A DNA stretch of 39,121 nucleotides. It comes from Fibrobacteria bacterium. Lineage in GTDB: Bacteria; Fibrobacterota; Fibrobacteria; UBA11236. A program made the position numbers and the translations under genes. The notes under the pieces were generated by a model, which did not search any database, was not told the origin of the DNA, and saw only the letters and a program-made list of their open reading frames with translations. Numbering within the stretch: the stretch's first letter is position 1; each line of letters opens with the position of its first letter. The DNA lies in NCBI GenBank assembly GCA_025360005.1, contig JANYDA010000064.1, positions 1 through 39,121 on the forward strand. The letters run 5' to 3'. This document shows, one piece after another, positions 8,008 through 16,513 of this stretch.

Positions 8008-10743
8008 TTATTTGGGCGCTGCGTCGGAAGCGCCGGCCGGTTCGCTGGATTTGGCCGCCAACACGGAAGGCGTTTCCATGAAAGCGGTGCGCTCCGGATC
8101 CTTGGCACAACGGAAACCGACTTTGAAATTCCGGAAACCCGGCCGGTTATTGTACCGGGCGCTCAGGCTGAGGGAGCTGGATTCGCTATACCAGCTGGCC
8201 CCGCGGATGACCTTGGCCGTACCGGTGCCCGGGCCCTTGGGATGATCCAGGTCCGCGGCATTGTAGTCGCCGTACCAGTCTTCCACCCATTCAAATACGT
8301 TACCGGCCATATCGTGCAGGCCCCATGCGTTCGGCTTCTTGAGGCCGACCTTCTGCGTGCGATTGTCCGAGTTGTCGCGATACCAGGCATAATCGCCGGG
8401 ATCCTCCGAGCCCCAATAAAAGGAGGAATTGGCCCCGGCGCGAGCGGCGTATTCCCATTCCGCTTCGGTAGGCAGGCGTCCGCCGGTTTCCCGGCAAAAG
8501 TTGTCCGCCTCTTCCCAAGTCACCCTGTCCACGGGCAAGGAATCCTGCAGCTGATAGGAAGGGTTGCGGCCGGCGATCTTTTCATATTCGGTCTGGGTTA
8601 CCTCGAACTTTCCCAGGAAAAGCGGTCCCACCTGGATCATGCGGCCGTCTTCGCGGCGAAAGCCGCCGCGCGGCAGGTAAACCACGGGATAGGCGGAAGC
8701 GAACGCCTTGGGAGGCTGCGGCACTTGCGGCTCCGGGGATTTGATGGTGAAACTGCGTACCGGACCCTCGCTACGATCCAGGCCGTCGCTGGCGATCACT
8801 TTCCAGAAGTAGGTGATACCGGGCTTAAGGTCCGTAAGGCTCAAGGAAGAATCCGCCAAGCCGCTGACGCGGAGGGAAAGCGGCGGGAACCTGGTATCCA
8901 GGTAAACCGAATACTGCACCTTGGCGCCCGCGTCCGGATCCCCGCCTTTCCAGGCCAAAGCCACGGGCGCGCTGTCCGAAACCACGGCGCCTGAATCCGG
9001 AAAGCGGGCGATGGGTTGGAAGGGCGGACGATTGGGGGACGGGGAAAGGAATGCCACGCCTTCCGCAGGGAAGGCAGGGCTGATGCCCAAGCCGTTCACG
9101 CCCATGGCGCGGAAACGGTATTGGCTGTTCGGCTTCAGGAGGCCGGTCCGGATTTTTGGGGCGACGGCTTTGTCCAACACGGTTTCCCAGGGGCCGGAGC
9201 CCACCTTTTGTTGGATGATGTAGTAGTCCGAACGGGGATAGGTCTGGCATTGCAGCAGAATGCGGTTGCTGTCCGCCTCCTTGATGGCCAATGTCCCTTC
9301 CCTGGGCGGTGAGAACACGGTCTGTTCACCGCTGAAGAGCAGGAAATTGCGGAGCGCATCCGGCCCGGTGAAATTGGTACGCGTTTCCATGAAGATGTTC
9401 GCGCCCAGGCTCAACTCCTTGTTGCCTGCGGAGGCGGTGGAATCGCTATTGGCGTTATTGGCAGGGACTGACCGGGGTTGCCAACCTAAACCCCCCTGGG
9501 TAACCGAGGCGTTACTGGATGCGAGAGGGCCGTTCGCGGCCGCCTGCCATGGAAGGGCCGGAAAGTTGTTGGCGAAGGCGCTCCCCGCCGACATGGCTCC
9601 CTGGGCCCAGGGAGCGCCGGGCGATGGACTGGGCGATGCCGAAAAGCGAACGAAGGGCTCGAAGGTGAATACCGGCCCCTGGACGCCGTCCAGAAGCATT
9701 TCCACGCGCGGCTTGACGGACATCTTGACCTGGCCGTCGCCAGCCAATTCGCGCAGGGCCTTGTCGGCCCAGGTCATCTTGTTCTCAGCCAACGGCCGCC
9801 ATTGGCCGTCCGTGAAGCCGAGTTCGCCCTTGATGGAATTGCGGATGTGGAAATTCCCCTGCGCGGAAAAGGTTTCCCCCCGCGAATGGGTTTCCACATG
9901 AAGGAAAGGGCGGTTCTGTACGCGCAGAAAGAGCCCGGAACCCAACGGCACCAGGGAGGGCGCTTTGCCCGGCAGCTCTTCCTCGTAGTCGAAATCTCCG
10001 GCGCCGGAAACGGAGGTTTTGACGCTGGCCATGACATCGCAATCGCCCGCCACCCGGAATTGAAACAACTCCACATTGCCGGCGCGCACCCGTATCCTGC
10101 CGGTTACGGTAGGCTGGAACAGGACTTGCGCCCCGCTCATGCCTATTCCCATCTGGGCATAGGCGGCCGCGCCGTCCGCGGTGGTACCGATCACGTCCTG
10201 GGATTGGGTCAGATCGGTCAGAGCCTGGTTCAGGTCCATGCGCGTCTTAAAGGCGATGTCGCAATCCTGCACGGCGTCCGGGAGATCCGCGTCTACGGTC
10301 TTGAGGATCCACCGGCGGCCGATGAGGCCCGGCTGGGGCTGCCCGTCCGCGTCCACTATCTTGCGGAGAATGCCGCCGAAAGAGGTATCCGCTATCACGG
10401 TGCCTATCACCGGGACCGAGCCTTCCGGCAGGTCCAGGACCAAGGTGCCGGGAGTGGCGACATAGTCCACCACCTTGCCGTTGCCGGGCAATGTCAGGTC
10501 CAGGTAATTGGGGGCGAATTGGGTGGGGGTCGATCCCATTTCCTCCACGAAGGCGGCGTTTTCGATCTCATAACCTTCGACGCGGATTTTCGCGAGATCA
10601 GGGGCCTGGATGGAGTCGTCCACCGTGATGACGAGCGTATGCTGGCCCACGGCGGCGTTTTCCACCTGCAAAGCTCCCAATGCCAGGGCGCCTGAGCAAA
10701 GCCCCGCCACGGCGAAAACTGCATGTCGGATCCGGGCCAGCAT
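8008..10743 (-). CDS. Exported protein with Fn3-like modules and a C-terminal SUMF1/FGE-fold domain
   Basis: 911 aa from ATG at 10743, which overlaps the TGA of the upstream gene (TGATG). The signal peptide is MLARIRHAVFAVAGLCSGALA. The N-terminal two thirds are beta-rich and unrecognised. Around 500-670 are two Fn3-like modules (PNSQYRFRAMGVNGLG; LKPGITYFWKVIASDG). Residues of about 680-880 form a formylglycine-generating-enzyme fold: GKFEVTQTEYEKI, GGRLPTEAEWEYAARAG, GLHDMAGNVFEWVEDWYGDY, VIRGASWY, VGFRCA. The two catalytic cysteines of true FGE are absent: serines occupy the SWYSESSSLS stretch. It is therefore probably a binding or structural module, as in GldJ/GldK-type and Fibrobacter-type paralogues. 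Surface location is likely; the ligand is unknown. Confidence 0.8.
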   Translation of the reverse strand: MLARIRHAVFAVAGLCSGALALGALQVENAAVGQHTLVITVDDSIQAPDLAKIRVEGYEIENAAFVEEMGSTPTQFAPNYLDLTLPGNGKVVDYVATPGTLVLDLPEGSVPVIGTVIADTSFGGILRKIVDADGQPQPGLIGRRWILKTVDADLPDAVQDCDIAFKTRMDLNQALTDLTQSQDVIGTTADGAAAYAQMGIGMSGAQVLFQPTVTGRIRVRAGNVELFQFRVAGDCDVMASVKTSVSGAGDFDYEEELPGKAPSLVPLGSGLFLRVQNRPFLHVETHSRGETFSAQGNFHIRNSIKGELGFTDGQWRPLAENKMTWADKALRELAGDGQVKMSVKPRVEMLLDGVQGPVFTFEPFVRFSASPSPSPGAPWAQGAMSAGSAFANNFPALPWQAAANGPLASSNASVTQGGLGWQPRSVPANNANSDSTASAGNKELSLGANIFMETRTNFTGPDALRNFLLFSGEQTVFSPPREGTLAIKEADSNRILLQCQTYPRSDYYIIQQKVGSGPWETVLDKAVAPKIRTGLLKPNSQYRFRAMGVNGLGISPAFPAEGVAFLSPSPNRPPFQPIARFPDSGAVVSDSAPVALAWKGGDPDAGAKVQYSVYLDTRFPPLSLRVSGLADSSLSLTDLKPGITYFWKVIASDGLDRSEGPVRSFTIKSPEPQVPQPPKAFASAYPVVYLPRGGFRREDGRMIQVGPLFLGKFEVTQTEYEKIAGRNPSYQLQDSLPVDRVTWEEADNFCRETGGRLPTEAEWEYAARAGANSSFYWGSEDPGDYAWYRDNSDNRTQKVGLKKPNAWGLHDMAGNVFEWVEDWYGDYNAADLDHPKGPGTGTAKVIRGASWYSESSSLSLSARYNNRPGFRNFKVGFRCAKDPERTAFMETPSVLAAKSSEPAGASDAAPK

Positions 10744-11234
10744 CACCTTACCTTGGTCATTACCCTTTTCATGACCACCTTGCCGTTGATGCGCAGGGTC
10801 ATGAACTTGATTCCGTTATTGTCGCCGTCCTTGAGCGCGAAGAGGGGCAAAGGGAAAACGCCCGTGACCATATTGCCGGAGAACACCGTCGCCAGGTTCT
10901 TGCCGTAAAAATCCATCATCACCACTTCTACATAACCCGGCGAAGGCAAGGTCAAAGTCACCTGCACGCCGCTCTTACCGATGTTACGGACCACCATATT
11001 TAACTTGAGGGTAACGTCTTGGGACTTGGGCGCGTCGATTTTGGTTTGAGTGCCCAATTCGACATTGGTTTCCAGGTCGCGCGTTTCTCCGCGGCCATTG
11101 GTCAATTCCGGAACCTGGATCCTGATGGTTTCCGCGCGCAAGGGTTCGCGCAAGCGCAGAATGATTTTTTGCTTTCCGGCCCAGGAGGAAGCGATGGCCA
11201 GGAAAACCCATCCGATTGTTGCCGTAAATTTCAT
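10743..11234 (-). CDS. Small exported protein, partner of the SUMF1/Fn3 protein
   Basis: 163 aa from ATG at 11234; the frame runs further upstream, but this start has GGGAAC in front and a clean signal peptide (MKFTATIGWVFLAIASSWA). The rest is beta-rich. It includes LKLNMVVRNIGKSGVQVTL and a C-terminal module (GYVEVVMMDFYGKNLATVF, TLRINGKVVMKRV) resembling the FlgD-like/type IX C-terminal fold. Its TGA overlaps the ATG of the SUMF1/Fn3 gene, so the two are translationally coupled and may form one surface complex. No defined family recognised. Confidence 0.65.
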   Translation of the reverse strand: MKFTATIGWVFLAIASSWAGKQKIILRLREPLRAETIRIQVPELTNGRGETRDLETNVELGTQTKIDAPKSQDVTLKLNMVVRNIGKSGVQVTLTLPSPGYVEVVMMDFYGKNLATVFSGNMVTGVFPLPLFALKDGDNNGIKFMTLRINGKVVMKRVMTKVR

Positions 11235-11294
11235 TGCTGTTCCCGTTTCGTCCAAAGCCGTCAAGTGTAAACTAAACCGGCGGCTTTTTCCCAC

Positions 11295-11608
11295 TTAAGC
11301 CTTGCCCCTTGGGAAGGCTCAGATCGCCCCATTAACTATACCGTTTTTTGCCTCTCCTCGCCTGATAAAAGTCTATCTTCCTCAAATGTAAATGCTGATT
11401 TTACCAAGGCTTACTCGGTTCCTTTTCCCTCCTTAGGGCGATTGGCCGGAATGCGAAAATCTTACTTGACAAACTCATTGCGCATGGAACGGATGGTACC
11501 GGAATTTTATGGGGGACAAACCCTGATCCACTGTCGTATACTGGCCTCGGTTTGGCATGTGAGAGACGTCGAAATGTCGCTTAAGAAAAAAATAAACCTA
11601 TCTTTTGA
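11295..11608. other. 314-bp intergenic region between divergent genes
   Basis: No convincing gene. It contains candidate promoters in both directions. TATAGT on the minus strand (11340-11335) lies about 100 bp before the small exported-protein gene. TATACT on the plus strand lies before the sugar-transferase gene. A short frame at 11442-11642 overlaps the next gene and has no coding character I can support. Confidence 0.5.
11513..11542 (+). promoter_or_regulatory. Candidate promoter for the sugar-transferase gene
   Basis: GGGACA (11513-11518), an 18-nt gap, then TATACT (11537-11542). The -10 is one base from consensus and the -35 matches at four of six bases. It would give a leader of about 60-105 nt depending on the start used. 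Confidence 0.35.
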
Positions 11609-13189
11609 ATGGAAAGCCTTTCCGTTCGATTGTCATTTCTGATCCAAGCGCTTATGAATAAAACCTTCCGGAATCCGCAAAAGCCCCTGGGCGATCGCAA
11701 AATCGACCGTGTTTTGGAAGATTCGGAGTCGAAACTGTCCCGGCTCGCCGCCATCGAATTCGCCCGGACCTCGCAACCGTCGTCCCGGTTGATAGCCCTT
11801 TCGCATTACCAGCAAATCCTTACCACCTTCCAGGTGGTCGCGGATGCGCTAACCATCGTTCTCAGCTTTCTGGCCGGATATTATCTCTGGAGACTGGTGG
11901 GGCCTATGGTCGCCATCGATATCTATGAACCGGAATCCGTCTACCGGTATTACTCCTTCCTGGGCGTGACCCTGAGCACCTGCCTGGTCGGCATGGAAGT
12001 CCATGGACTGTACCAACCCCAGCGCAGCCTGATGAACGTGCGGGAATTCGAACTCATCCTGATGACATGGGGCAAAGCCTGCCTGTTCACGTTGGGCATC
12101 ATGTTCCTGGCCCATCAGCTTTATTTCAGCCGGGGTATTTTCGTGCTGACCTGGGTTTGCCTGCTGGTATTCATGACCGTACAGCGTTACGGCTTTTTCA
12201 AGTTCAACAACTTTCTCCGCCGCAAGGGCTTCATCGAAACCACCGCGCTCATCTATGGAGCGGGCGTGGTGGGACGCAAGCTGATGGAAAAATTCAAGCA
12301 ATCGCCCAAGCTCGGCTACCATGTGGCGGGCTTCATCGATGACAATAGCGGACTATCCGGAAAGGCCGTGCTGGGCGCGCCCGTATTGGGAGACTTCACC
12401 AACTTGCGGGAAACCATCAAGGCCACCGGCGCCACCAAGCTGTTCATCGCCTTGCCCCAGGTGCCCTCCAAGGTGGTGGTGGATATCCTCAATGTTTGCC
12501 GGGAAACCGGATGCGAGTTCCAAATCGTCCCGTCGCTCTACGATATCGTCATCCAGCGCGTGAAGATCACGGAAGTAGAAGGTATCCCGCTTATCGGCCT
12601 GACGGAACCCAAATACACATTCAAGACCCGGGTGGCCAAGCGCATTTTCGATATTGCCGCTTCGCTGCTTTTGATAGCCGTGCTTTCCCCTGTGTTGCTG
12701 GGCCTGGCCCTGTTCGTCAAGCTTTCCAGCAAAGGCCCCATTTTCTTCGTGCAGAAGCGCGTGGGCTATCAAGGCCGTCGCTTCCGCTTCTTCAAATTCC
12801 GCTCCATGTACACGGATACGCCGGTCTATGCCGTAACGCCCCAATCCGGAAACGACCCCCGCATCACGCCCATCGGCCGGTTCCTGCGCCGCAGCTCGCT
12901 GGATGAATTGCCCCAATTGTTCAACGTGATCATGGGCGACATGAGCCTGGTGGGACCCCGCCCGGAAATGCCTTTCATCGTGGATCAGTACAATGAACTG
13001 CACAAGCAACGCCTGAACGTCAAGCCCGGCATCACCGGCCTATGGCAAATCAGTGCGGACAGGAAAATAGCCATCCATGAAAACATGGACTACGACATGT
13101 ACTACATCAACAACCAGAGCTTTCTGCTGGACGTGGTCATCCTGCTCCGCACCATCCTCAGCTGCGTAAAAGGCATCGGAGCCTACTAA
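11609..13189 (+). CDS. Polyprenyl-phosphate sugar-1-phosphate transferase (WbaP/WcaJ type)
   Basis: 526 aa (511 if ATG 11654 is used; neither start has a clear SD). It starts exopolysaccharide or O-antigen repeat synthesis by moving a hexose-1-phosphate onto undecaprenyl phosphate at the inner membrane. The N-terminal part has about four membrane helices (85-190). A Rossmann-like domain follows (LIYGAGVVGRKLMEKF, GYHVAGFIDDN). The C-terminal catalytic domain begins KRIFDIAASLLLIAVLSPVL and has GPIFFVQKRVGYQGRRF, FKFRSMYTD, LDELPQLFNVIMGDMSLVGP (the conserved Asp-Glu catalytic pair and DMSLVGPRP), and LNVKPGITGLWQIS. The length is normal for the family. It is monocistronic, ended by the terminator at 13251-13285. 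Confidence 0.92.
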   Translation: MESLSVRLSFLIQALMNKTFRNPQKPLGDRKIDRVLEDSESKLSRLAAIEFARTSQPSSRLIALSHYQQILTTFQVVADALTIVLSFLAGYYLWRLVGPMVAIDIYEPESVYRYYSFLGVTLSTCLVGMEVHGLYQPQRSLMNVREFELILMTWGKACLFTLGIMFLAHQLYFSRGIFVLTWVCLLVFMTVQRYGFFKFNNFLRRKGFIETTALIYGAGVVGRKLMEKFKQSPKLGYHVAGFIDDNSGLSGKAVLGAPVLGDFTNLRETIKATGATKLFIALPQVPSKVVVDILNVCRETGCEFQIVPSLYDIVIQRVKITEVEGIPLIGLTEPKYTFKTRVAKRIFDIAASLLLIAVLSPVLLGLALFVKLSSKGPIFFVQKRVGYQGRRFRFFKFRSMYTDTPVYAVTPQSGNDPRITPIGRFLRRSSLDELPQLFNVIMGDMSLVGPRPEMPFIVDQYNELHKQRLNVKPGITGLWQISADRKIAIHENMDYDMYYINNQSFLLDVVILLRTILSCVKGIGAY

Positions 13190-13250
13190 GGCATTAGGCC
13201 TTGCGTTGCCTCGGCAGCGGAGTTACCGGAAGATCCTGAACCTGTCTCAT

Positions 13251-13285
13251 AAAAAAAGGCCCGCCGGCAAAGCGGGCCTTTCCAT
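13251..13285 (-). terminator. Strong terminator between convergent sugar-transferase and purM genes
   Basis: GGCCCGC (13258-13264) and GCGGGCC form a GC-rich stem with a loop of about 7 nt. The minus strand then has seven T's (13257-13251), ideal for purM. The plus strand has TTTCCATTT, so it probably serves both genes. Confidence 0.88.
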
Positions 13286-13319
13286 TTCCGGATCCTGAAA
13301 GCTCCGGGCTCCGCGAGAT

Positions 13320-14495
13320 TCACAGTTCATAGGTATAGGTGGCCTTCCCGTCGCTCAAGAGCAATCGGTTGGCGCCTTGCGTGGCCTCCGTACGGCCCAC
13401 GATGCGCGCCTCCACCTGGAACGATTTGGAAACGGCGATGACGGCTTCCGCTACGGAGGGTTCGCAGAGGATTTCCATGCGATGGCCCATGTTCAGGGTG
13501 CGATAGAGTTCGCGCGCGGACATGGCCGGATTGTCCCGGAGCAGACGGAAGGCCGGAGGCGGATCGAACAGGTTGTCCTTGATATAGGCGATCCCGCGCC
13601 CAAAGCGCAGGCATTTGGCCTGGCCCCCCCCCGTGTTGTGGAAGACGGCGGCTACCGCATTCCCGGCGTTCTCCAACACGGCCTTGAGGATGGGCGCATA
13701 GGTGCGCGTGGGGGAAAGCAGCGCCTGGCCCACCGTCATGTTGGAACCGGGCAATGCATCGCCCATGCGGTACCGGCCGGTATAGGCCAGAGCAGTTATT
13801 TCCGGCGCGAAAACCTCCGGATAGGCCGTCTTGTAATGCGATGAGAGGAATTCATGGCGCAGCATGGTGTAGCCATTGCTGCCCAGGCCGGAGTTCTCGG
13901 CGCTTTCATAGCTGGCGCGTCCGCCGGAATAGAGACCCACGATGGCGAGACCGGCTTTCAGCTTATCGCCGGATAGGATTTGCTTGCGAGGCGCGCGCGC
14001 GACCAAGGTGGAATCGACCACCAGAGTCCGCACGGTATCGCCCAGGTCCGCCGTTTCCCCGCCGCCGCTTTCGATGACTATGCCCTGCGCCGCGAACATG
14101 GCGATGCAGTCCCGGTAGCCGGCGATGATTTCCGCGATGGCATCCCCGGGGATGAGCTTGGCGTTGCGGCCGATGGTGTTGGACAAAAGGAGCGGCCCGA
14201 ACACGCCCACGCAGGCCAGATCATCGATGTTCATCACCAGGGAATCCTGCGCCAAACCACGGAAGGCGGAGAGATCCCCGGTTTCCTTCCAATGCAGGTA
14301 GGCGAGGATGGCTTTGGTCCCGGCCCCGTCCGCGTGGATGAGGACGCAATGATCGGGGTCGCCCGTCAGCGTGTCCGGAAGGACCTTGCAAAAAGCTCCC
14401 GGGAACAGGCCGGGATGCTCTCCGGCGATGGCTTTATGGACTTCGGCTTTGTCGGCGGAGGCGCCGCGATCTTCATAGCGGATGGGATTGCTCAC
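13320..14495 (-). CDS. purM: Phosphoribosylformylglycinamidine cyclo-ligase (AIR synthase)
   Basis: 391 aa from GTG at 14495. It closes the imidazole ring of FGAM to AIR with ATP, the fifth step of purine synthesis. Start chosen because YEDRGASADKAEVHKAI just after it is the conserved N-terminus; the open frame continues some 185 codons upstream but antisense to chrA and without similarity. Visible PurM features: HADGAGTKAILAYLHW, MNIDDLACVG, ESGGGETADLGDTV, VGLYSGGRASYESAENSGLG, HNTGGGQAKCLRFG. The length fits the longer (about 390 aa) form found in Bacteroidetes/Fibrobacter-type bacteria, not the roughly 345 aa proteobacterial form. A TGTTATATT box lies 7 nt before the GTG and there is no SD. 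Confidence 0.93.
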   Translation of the reverse strand: MSNPIRYEDRGASADKAEVHKAIAGEHPGLFPGAFCKVLPDTLTGDPDHCVLIHADGAGTKAILAYLHWKETGDLSAFRGLAQDSLVMNIDDLACVGVFGPLLLSNTIGRNAKLIPGDAIAEIIAGYRDCIAMFAAQGIVIESGGGETADLGDTVRTLVVDSTLVARAPRKQILSGDKLKAGLAIVGLYSGGRASYESAENSGLGSNGYTMLRHEFLSSHYKTAYPEVFAPEITALAYTGRYRMGDALPGSNMTVGQALLSPTRTYAPILKAVLENAGNAVAAVFHNTGGGQAKCLRFGRGIAYIKDNLFDPPPAFRLLRDNPAMSARELYRTLNMGHRMEILCEPSVAEAVIAVSKSFQVEARIVGRTEATQGANRLLLSDGKATYTYEL

Positions 14496-14502
14496 GGCGG
14501 GA

Positions 14503-14511
14503 AATATAACA
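14503..14511 (-). promoter_or_regulatory. Extended -10-like box, TGTTATATT, 7 nt before purM
   Basis: TG (14511-14510), T, TATATT (14508-14503), then TCCCGCC and the GTG start at 14495. No purine-rich SD fits in the gap, which suggests a leaderless purM mRNA. Confidence 0.45.
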
Positions 14512-14579
14512 TTCCCGAAACGCCCGCATCCCTTGGCAATCCCTTGGAATCGGTCGCGCGAGAACCTAGCGTTGGGCCC

Positions 14580-15782
14580 ATGCGGCTTAGAAACGAGGCG
14601 TGGACCGTGGCGGGATTGTTCCTCAAGCTGGGTCTTACCGCCTTTGGCGGGCCCGCGGCCCATATCGCCTTGATGCGGCGGGAAGTGGTGGATAAGCGCC
14701 GCTGGATGAGCGAAGAAGCTTTTCTGGACCTGGTGGGCGCGACCAACCTGATTCCCGGTCCCAACTCCACGGAAATGGCGATCCATATCGGCTACCTGCG
14801 CGCGGGCTGGCCGGGACTTTTGTTGGCCGGCACGGCTTTCATCATCCCTGCCGTGCTGATGGTGATGGGCCTGGCCTGGATTTATGTCCGATCCGGTTCG
14901 GTGCCGCAGGTGGGCTGGCTCCTGTACGGCGTGAAGCCCGTGGTCATTGCCCTGATTATGCACGCGCTGTGGAAGCTGGGCCGCAAGGCCCTGAGCGGTT
15001 TGCCGGAAAGGGCGGGCTTTGCGGCGGTGCTGGGCCTGTATTTCCTGCATGTGAATGAGATAGCCTTGTTGTTGGGCGGCGGAGCGGCGATAGCCTTGGT
15101 GGAGGCAATGTGGAAGCGCGGATCCGGAAGCGGGAGGCGGGCAAGCGGAACCGCGAACGGCGGCGACCGGACGGATGGGACGCGCAAGATGGGCGCGGCG
15201 GGGATGCTGGCGGGAGCGCCGGCTCTGGCCTCCGTAGCGGCAACGTTACCCTTCAGCCTGACGCTTCTGTTCTGGAAATTCCTGCGGATGGGATCGGTGC
15301 TGTACGGGAGCGGGTACGTGCTGCTGCCTTTCTTGCGGAGCGAATTCGTGGAGCGGACGGGCTGGTTGAGCGAAGCTCAATTGATGGATGCGGTTTCCGT
15401 GGGCCAGGCCACGCCGGGGCCATTCTTCACCACCGCCAGCTTCGTCGGGTACCTCCTGGGCGGGGTACCGGGCGGGTTACTGGCGACGCTGGGGATCTTC
15501 CTGCCCGCCTTCGTATTCGTGGCGGCTTCCAATCCCTGGCTTCCCCGCATCCGGAAAACGCCCGCATTGGGCCGCTTGCTGGACGGGGTCAATGCGGCTT
15601 CCCTGGCGTTGATGACCGGGGCCGCTTGGCAAACGGGCAGGTCTTCCATCGTGGATGCCGTCAGCGCCGTGATCTGCGCCCTGGCCGCGTATCTGTTGTT
15701 CCGGCGCGAAACGGCCTCCACCTGGCTGATGGCGGGCGGCGGGATGATTGGCCTGGCGGCGAAGTGGCTGGCCTCTGGGTAA
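14580..15782 (+). CDS. chrA: Chromate transporter family protein (two CHR domains)
   Basis: 400 aa, divergent from purM with 84 bp between. The first CHR domain (about 5-180) has LFLKLGLTAFGGPAAHIALM, WMSEEAFLDLVGATNLIPGP and NSTEMAIHIGYLRAGWPG. The second (about 215-400) has FWKFLRMGSVLYGSGYVLLP, GWLSEAQLMDAVSVGQATPG and FTTASFVGYLLGG. These are the FGGP/GPN-type and GYG/TPGP motifs of long ChrA proteins, which export chromate or related oxyanions through some ten membrane helices. The two halves are joined by a hydrophilic linker (KRGSGSGRRASGTANGG). ATG 14580 gives the conserved RNEAWTVAGLFLKLG start; no strong SD is visible. The substrate is assigned by family only. Confidence 0.9.
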   Translation: MRLRNEAWTVAGLFLKLGLTAFGGPAAHIALMRREVVDKRRWMSEEAFLDLVGATNLIPGPNSTEMAIHIGYLRAGWPGLLLAGTAFIIPAVLMVMGLAWIYVRSGSVPQVGWLLYGVKPVVIALIMHALWKLGRKALSGLPERAGFAAVLGLYFLHVNEIALLLGGGAAIALVEAMWKRGSGSGRRASGTANGGDRTDGTRKMGAAGMLAGAPALASVAATLPFSLTLLFWKFLRMGSVLYGSGYVLLPFLRSEFVERTGWLSEAQLMDAVSVGQATPGPFFTTASFVGYLLGGVPGGLLATLGIFLPAFVFVAASNPWLPRIRKTPALGRLLDGVNAASLALMTGAAWQTGRSSIVDAVSAVICALAAYLLFRRETASTWLMAGGGMIGLAAKWLASG

Positions 15783-15818
15783 CACAAAGGTTACCATGGG
15801 CGCGTGGGAAGGAAGCAG

Positions 15819-15846
15819 CCCGCCCCTTCCGCTATTCCCGGGCGGG
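15819..15846. terminator. Possible hairpin between convergent chrA and DedA genes
   Basis: CCCGCCC (15819-15825) can pair with GGGCGGG (15840-15846) around a 14-nt loop. No U-tract follows on either strand, so it may only stabilise mRNA ends. Confidence 0.3.
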
Positions 15847-15856
15847 TGCGGGCGCC

Positions 15857-16504
15857 TCAAGGCCCGGTGGGCTTGGCGCGCGCGCGGAAATACCCGATCA
15901 CGGCCGGGCTGATAGAGAGCAGGATGATGGCGATCACGACCAAGGTGAAATTCTTCTTGACCACGGGGATGTTGCCGAAGAGGTACCCGGCGCCAACGCA
16001 GACGCCCACCCACAACAGCGCGCCCGTAAGGCAGAAAAGGATGTAGCTGCGGAAGCGCATGGTTCCCATGCCCGCCACGAAAGGCGCGAAGGTGCGCACG
16101 ATGGGGACGAAGCGCGCCATGATGATGGTTTTGGCCCCGTGGATGCGGTAGAAATCGCGCGTGCGCTCCAGGTGGCTGCGCTTGAAGAGGCGGGAATCCT
16201 CCTTGCGGAACAGTCCCGCGCCCAGGAGTTTGCCGGCCGTATAGTTGACCAGATCTCCGGACAGGCAGGCCAGGAAGAGCAGGGGAAACAGCCAGGTTAC
16301 CTGAAGCGAGCCCAGCGCCGCCAGGGAACCGGCGGCGAAAAGCAGCGAGTCCCCGGGCAGGAAAGGAGCCGCCACCAGGCCGGTTTCGCAGAACACGATC
16401 AAGAAGAGGATGGCGTAGGTCCAGATCCCGTATTGGCCCACCACTTGGGTGAGATGCGCGTCCAGATGCAGGAACAGATCGGCGATATGCTTGAGGATTT
16501 CCAT
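15857..16504 (-). CDS. DedA-family membrane protein
   Basis: 215 aa. The VTT/DedA core is clear: FCETGLVAAPFLPGDSLLFA (the E and F/LPG motif), GDLVNYTAGKLLG, FYRIHGAKTIIMARFVPIVR (the conserved R and MARFVP(I/F)VRTFAPFVAG) and FRSYILFCLTGALLWVGV. There are about five membrane segments. DedA proteins recycle lipid carriers; some members flip undecaprenyl phosphate back across the membrane. Placement 10 bp after murG, which uses undecaprenyl-linked substrate, fits that role, though the exact lipid here is inferred. It is probably in one operon with murG. Confidence 0.9.
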   Translation of the reverse strand: MEILKHIADLFLHLDAHLTQVVGQYGIWTYAILFLIVFCETGLVAAPFLPGDSLLFAAGSLAALGSLQVTWLFPLLFLACLSGDLVNYTAGKLLGAGLFRKEDSRLFKRSHLERTRDFYRIHGAKTIIMARFVPIVRTFAPFVAGMGTMRFRSYILFCLTGALLWVGVCVGAGYLFGNIPVVKKNFTLVVIAIILLSISPAVIGYFRARAKPTGP

Positions 16505-16513
16505 GCCTAAAGG

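Noticed and set aside
8100-8700. Active formylglycine-generating enzyme
   Set aside because: The catalytic cysteine positions are serines, so only the fold is supported.
11442-11642. Short plus-strand frame before the sugar-transferase gene
   Set aside because: No SD, no recognisable sequence, and it overlaps the promoter region and the next start.
13980-14579. Long open frame continuing upstream of chrA, antisense to purM
   Set aside because: It mirrors purM codons and has no transporter similarity; the ChrA N-terminus begins at 14580.
14496-15050. N-terminal extension of the purM frame
   Set aside because: It lies antisense to chrA and lacks similarity; the PurM family starts at the YEDRGASADK region.
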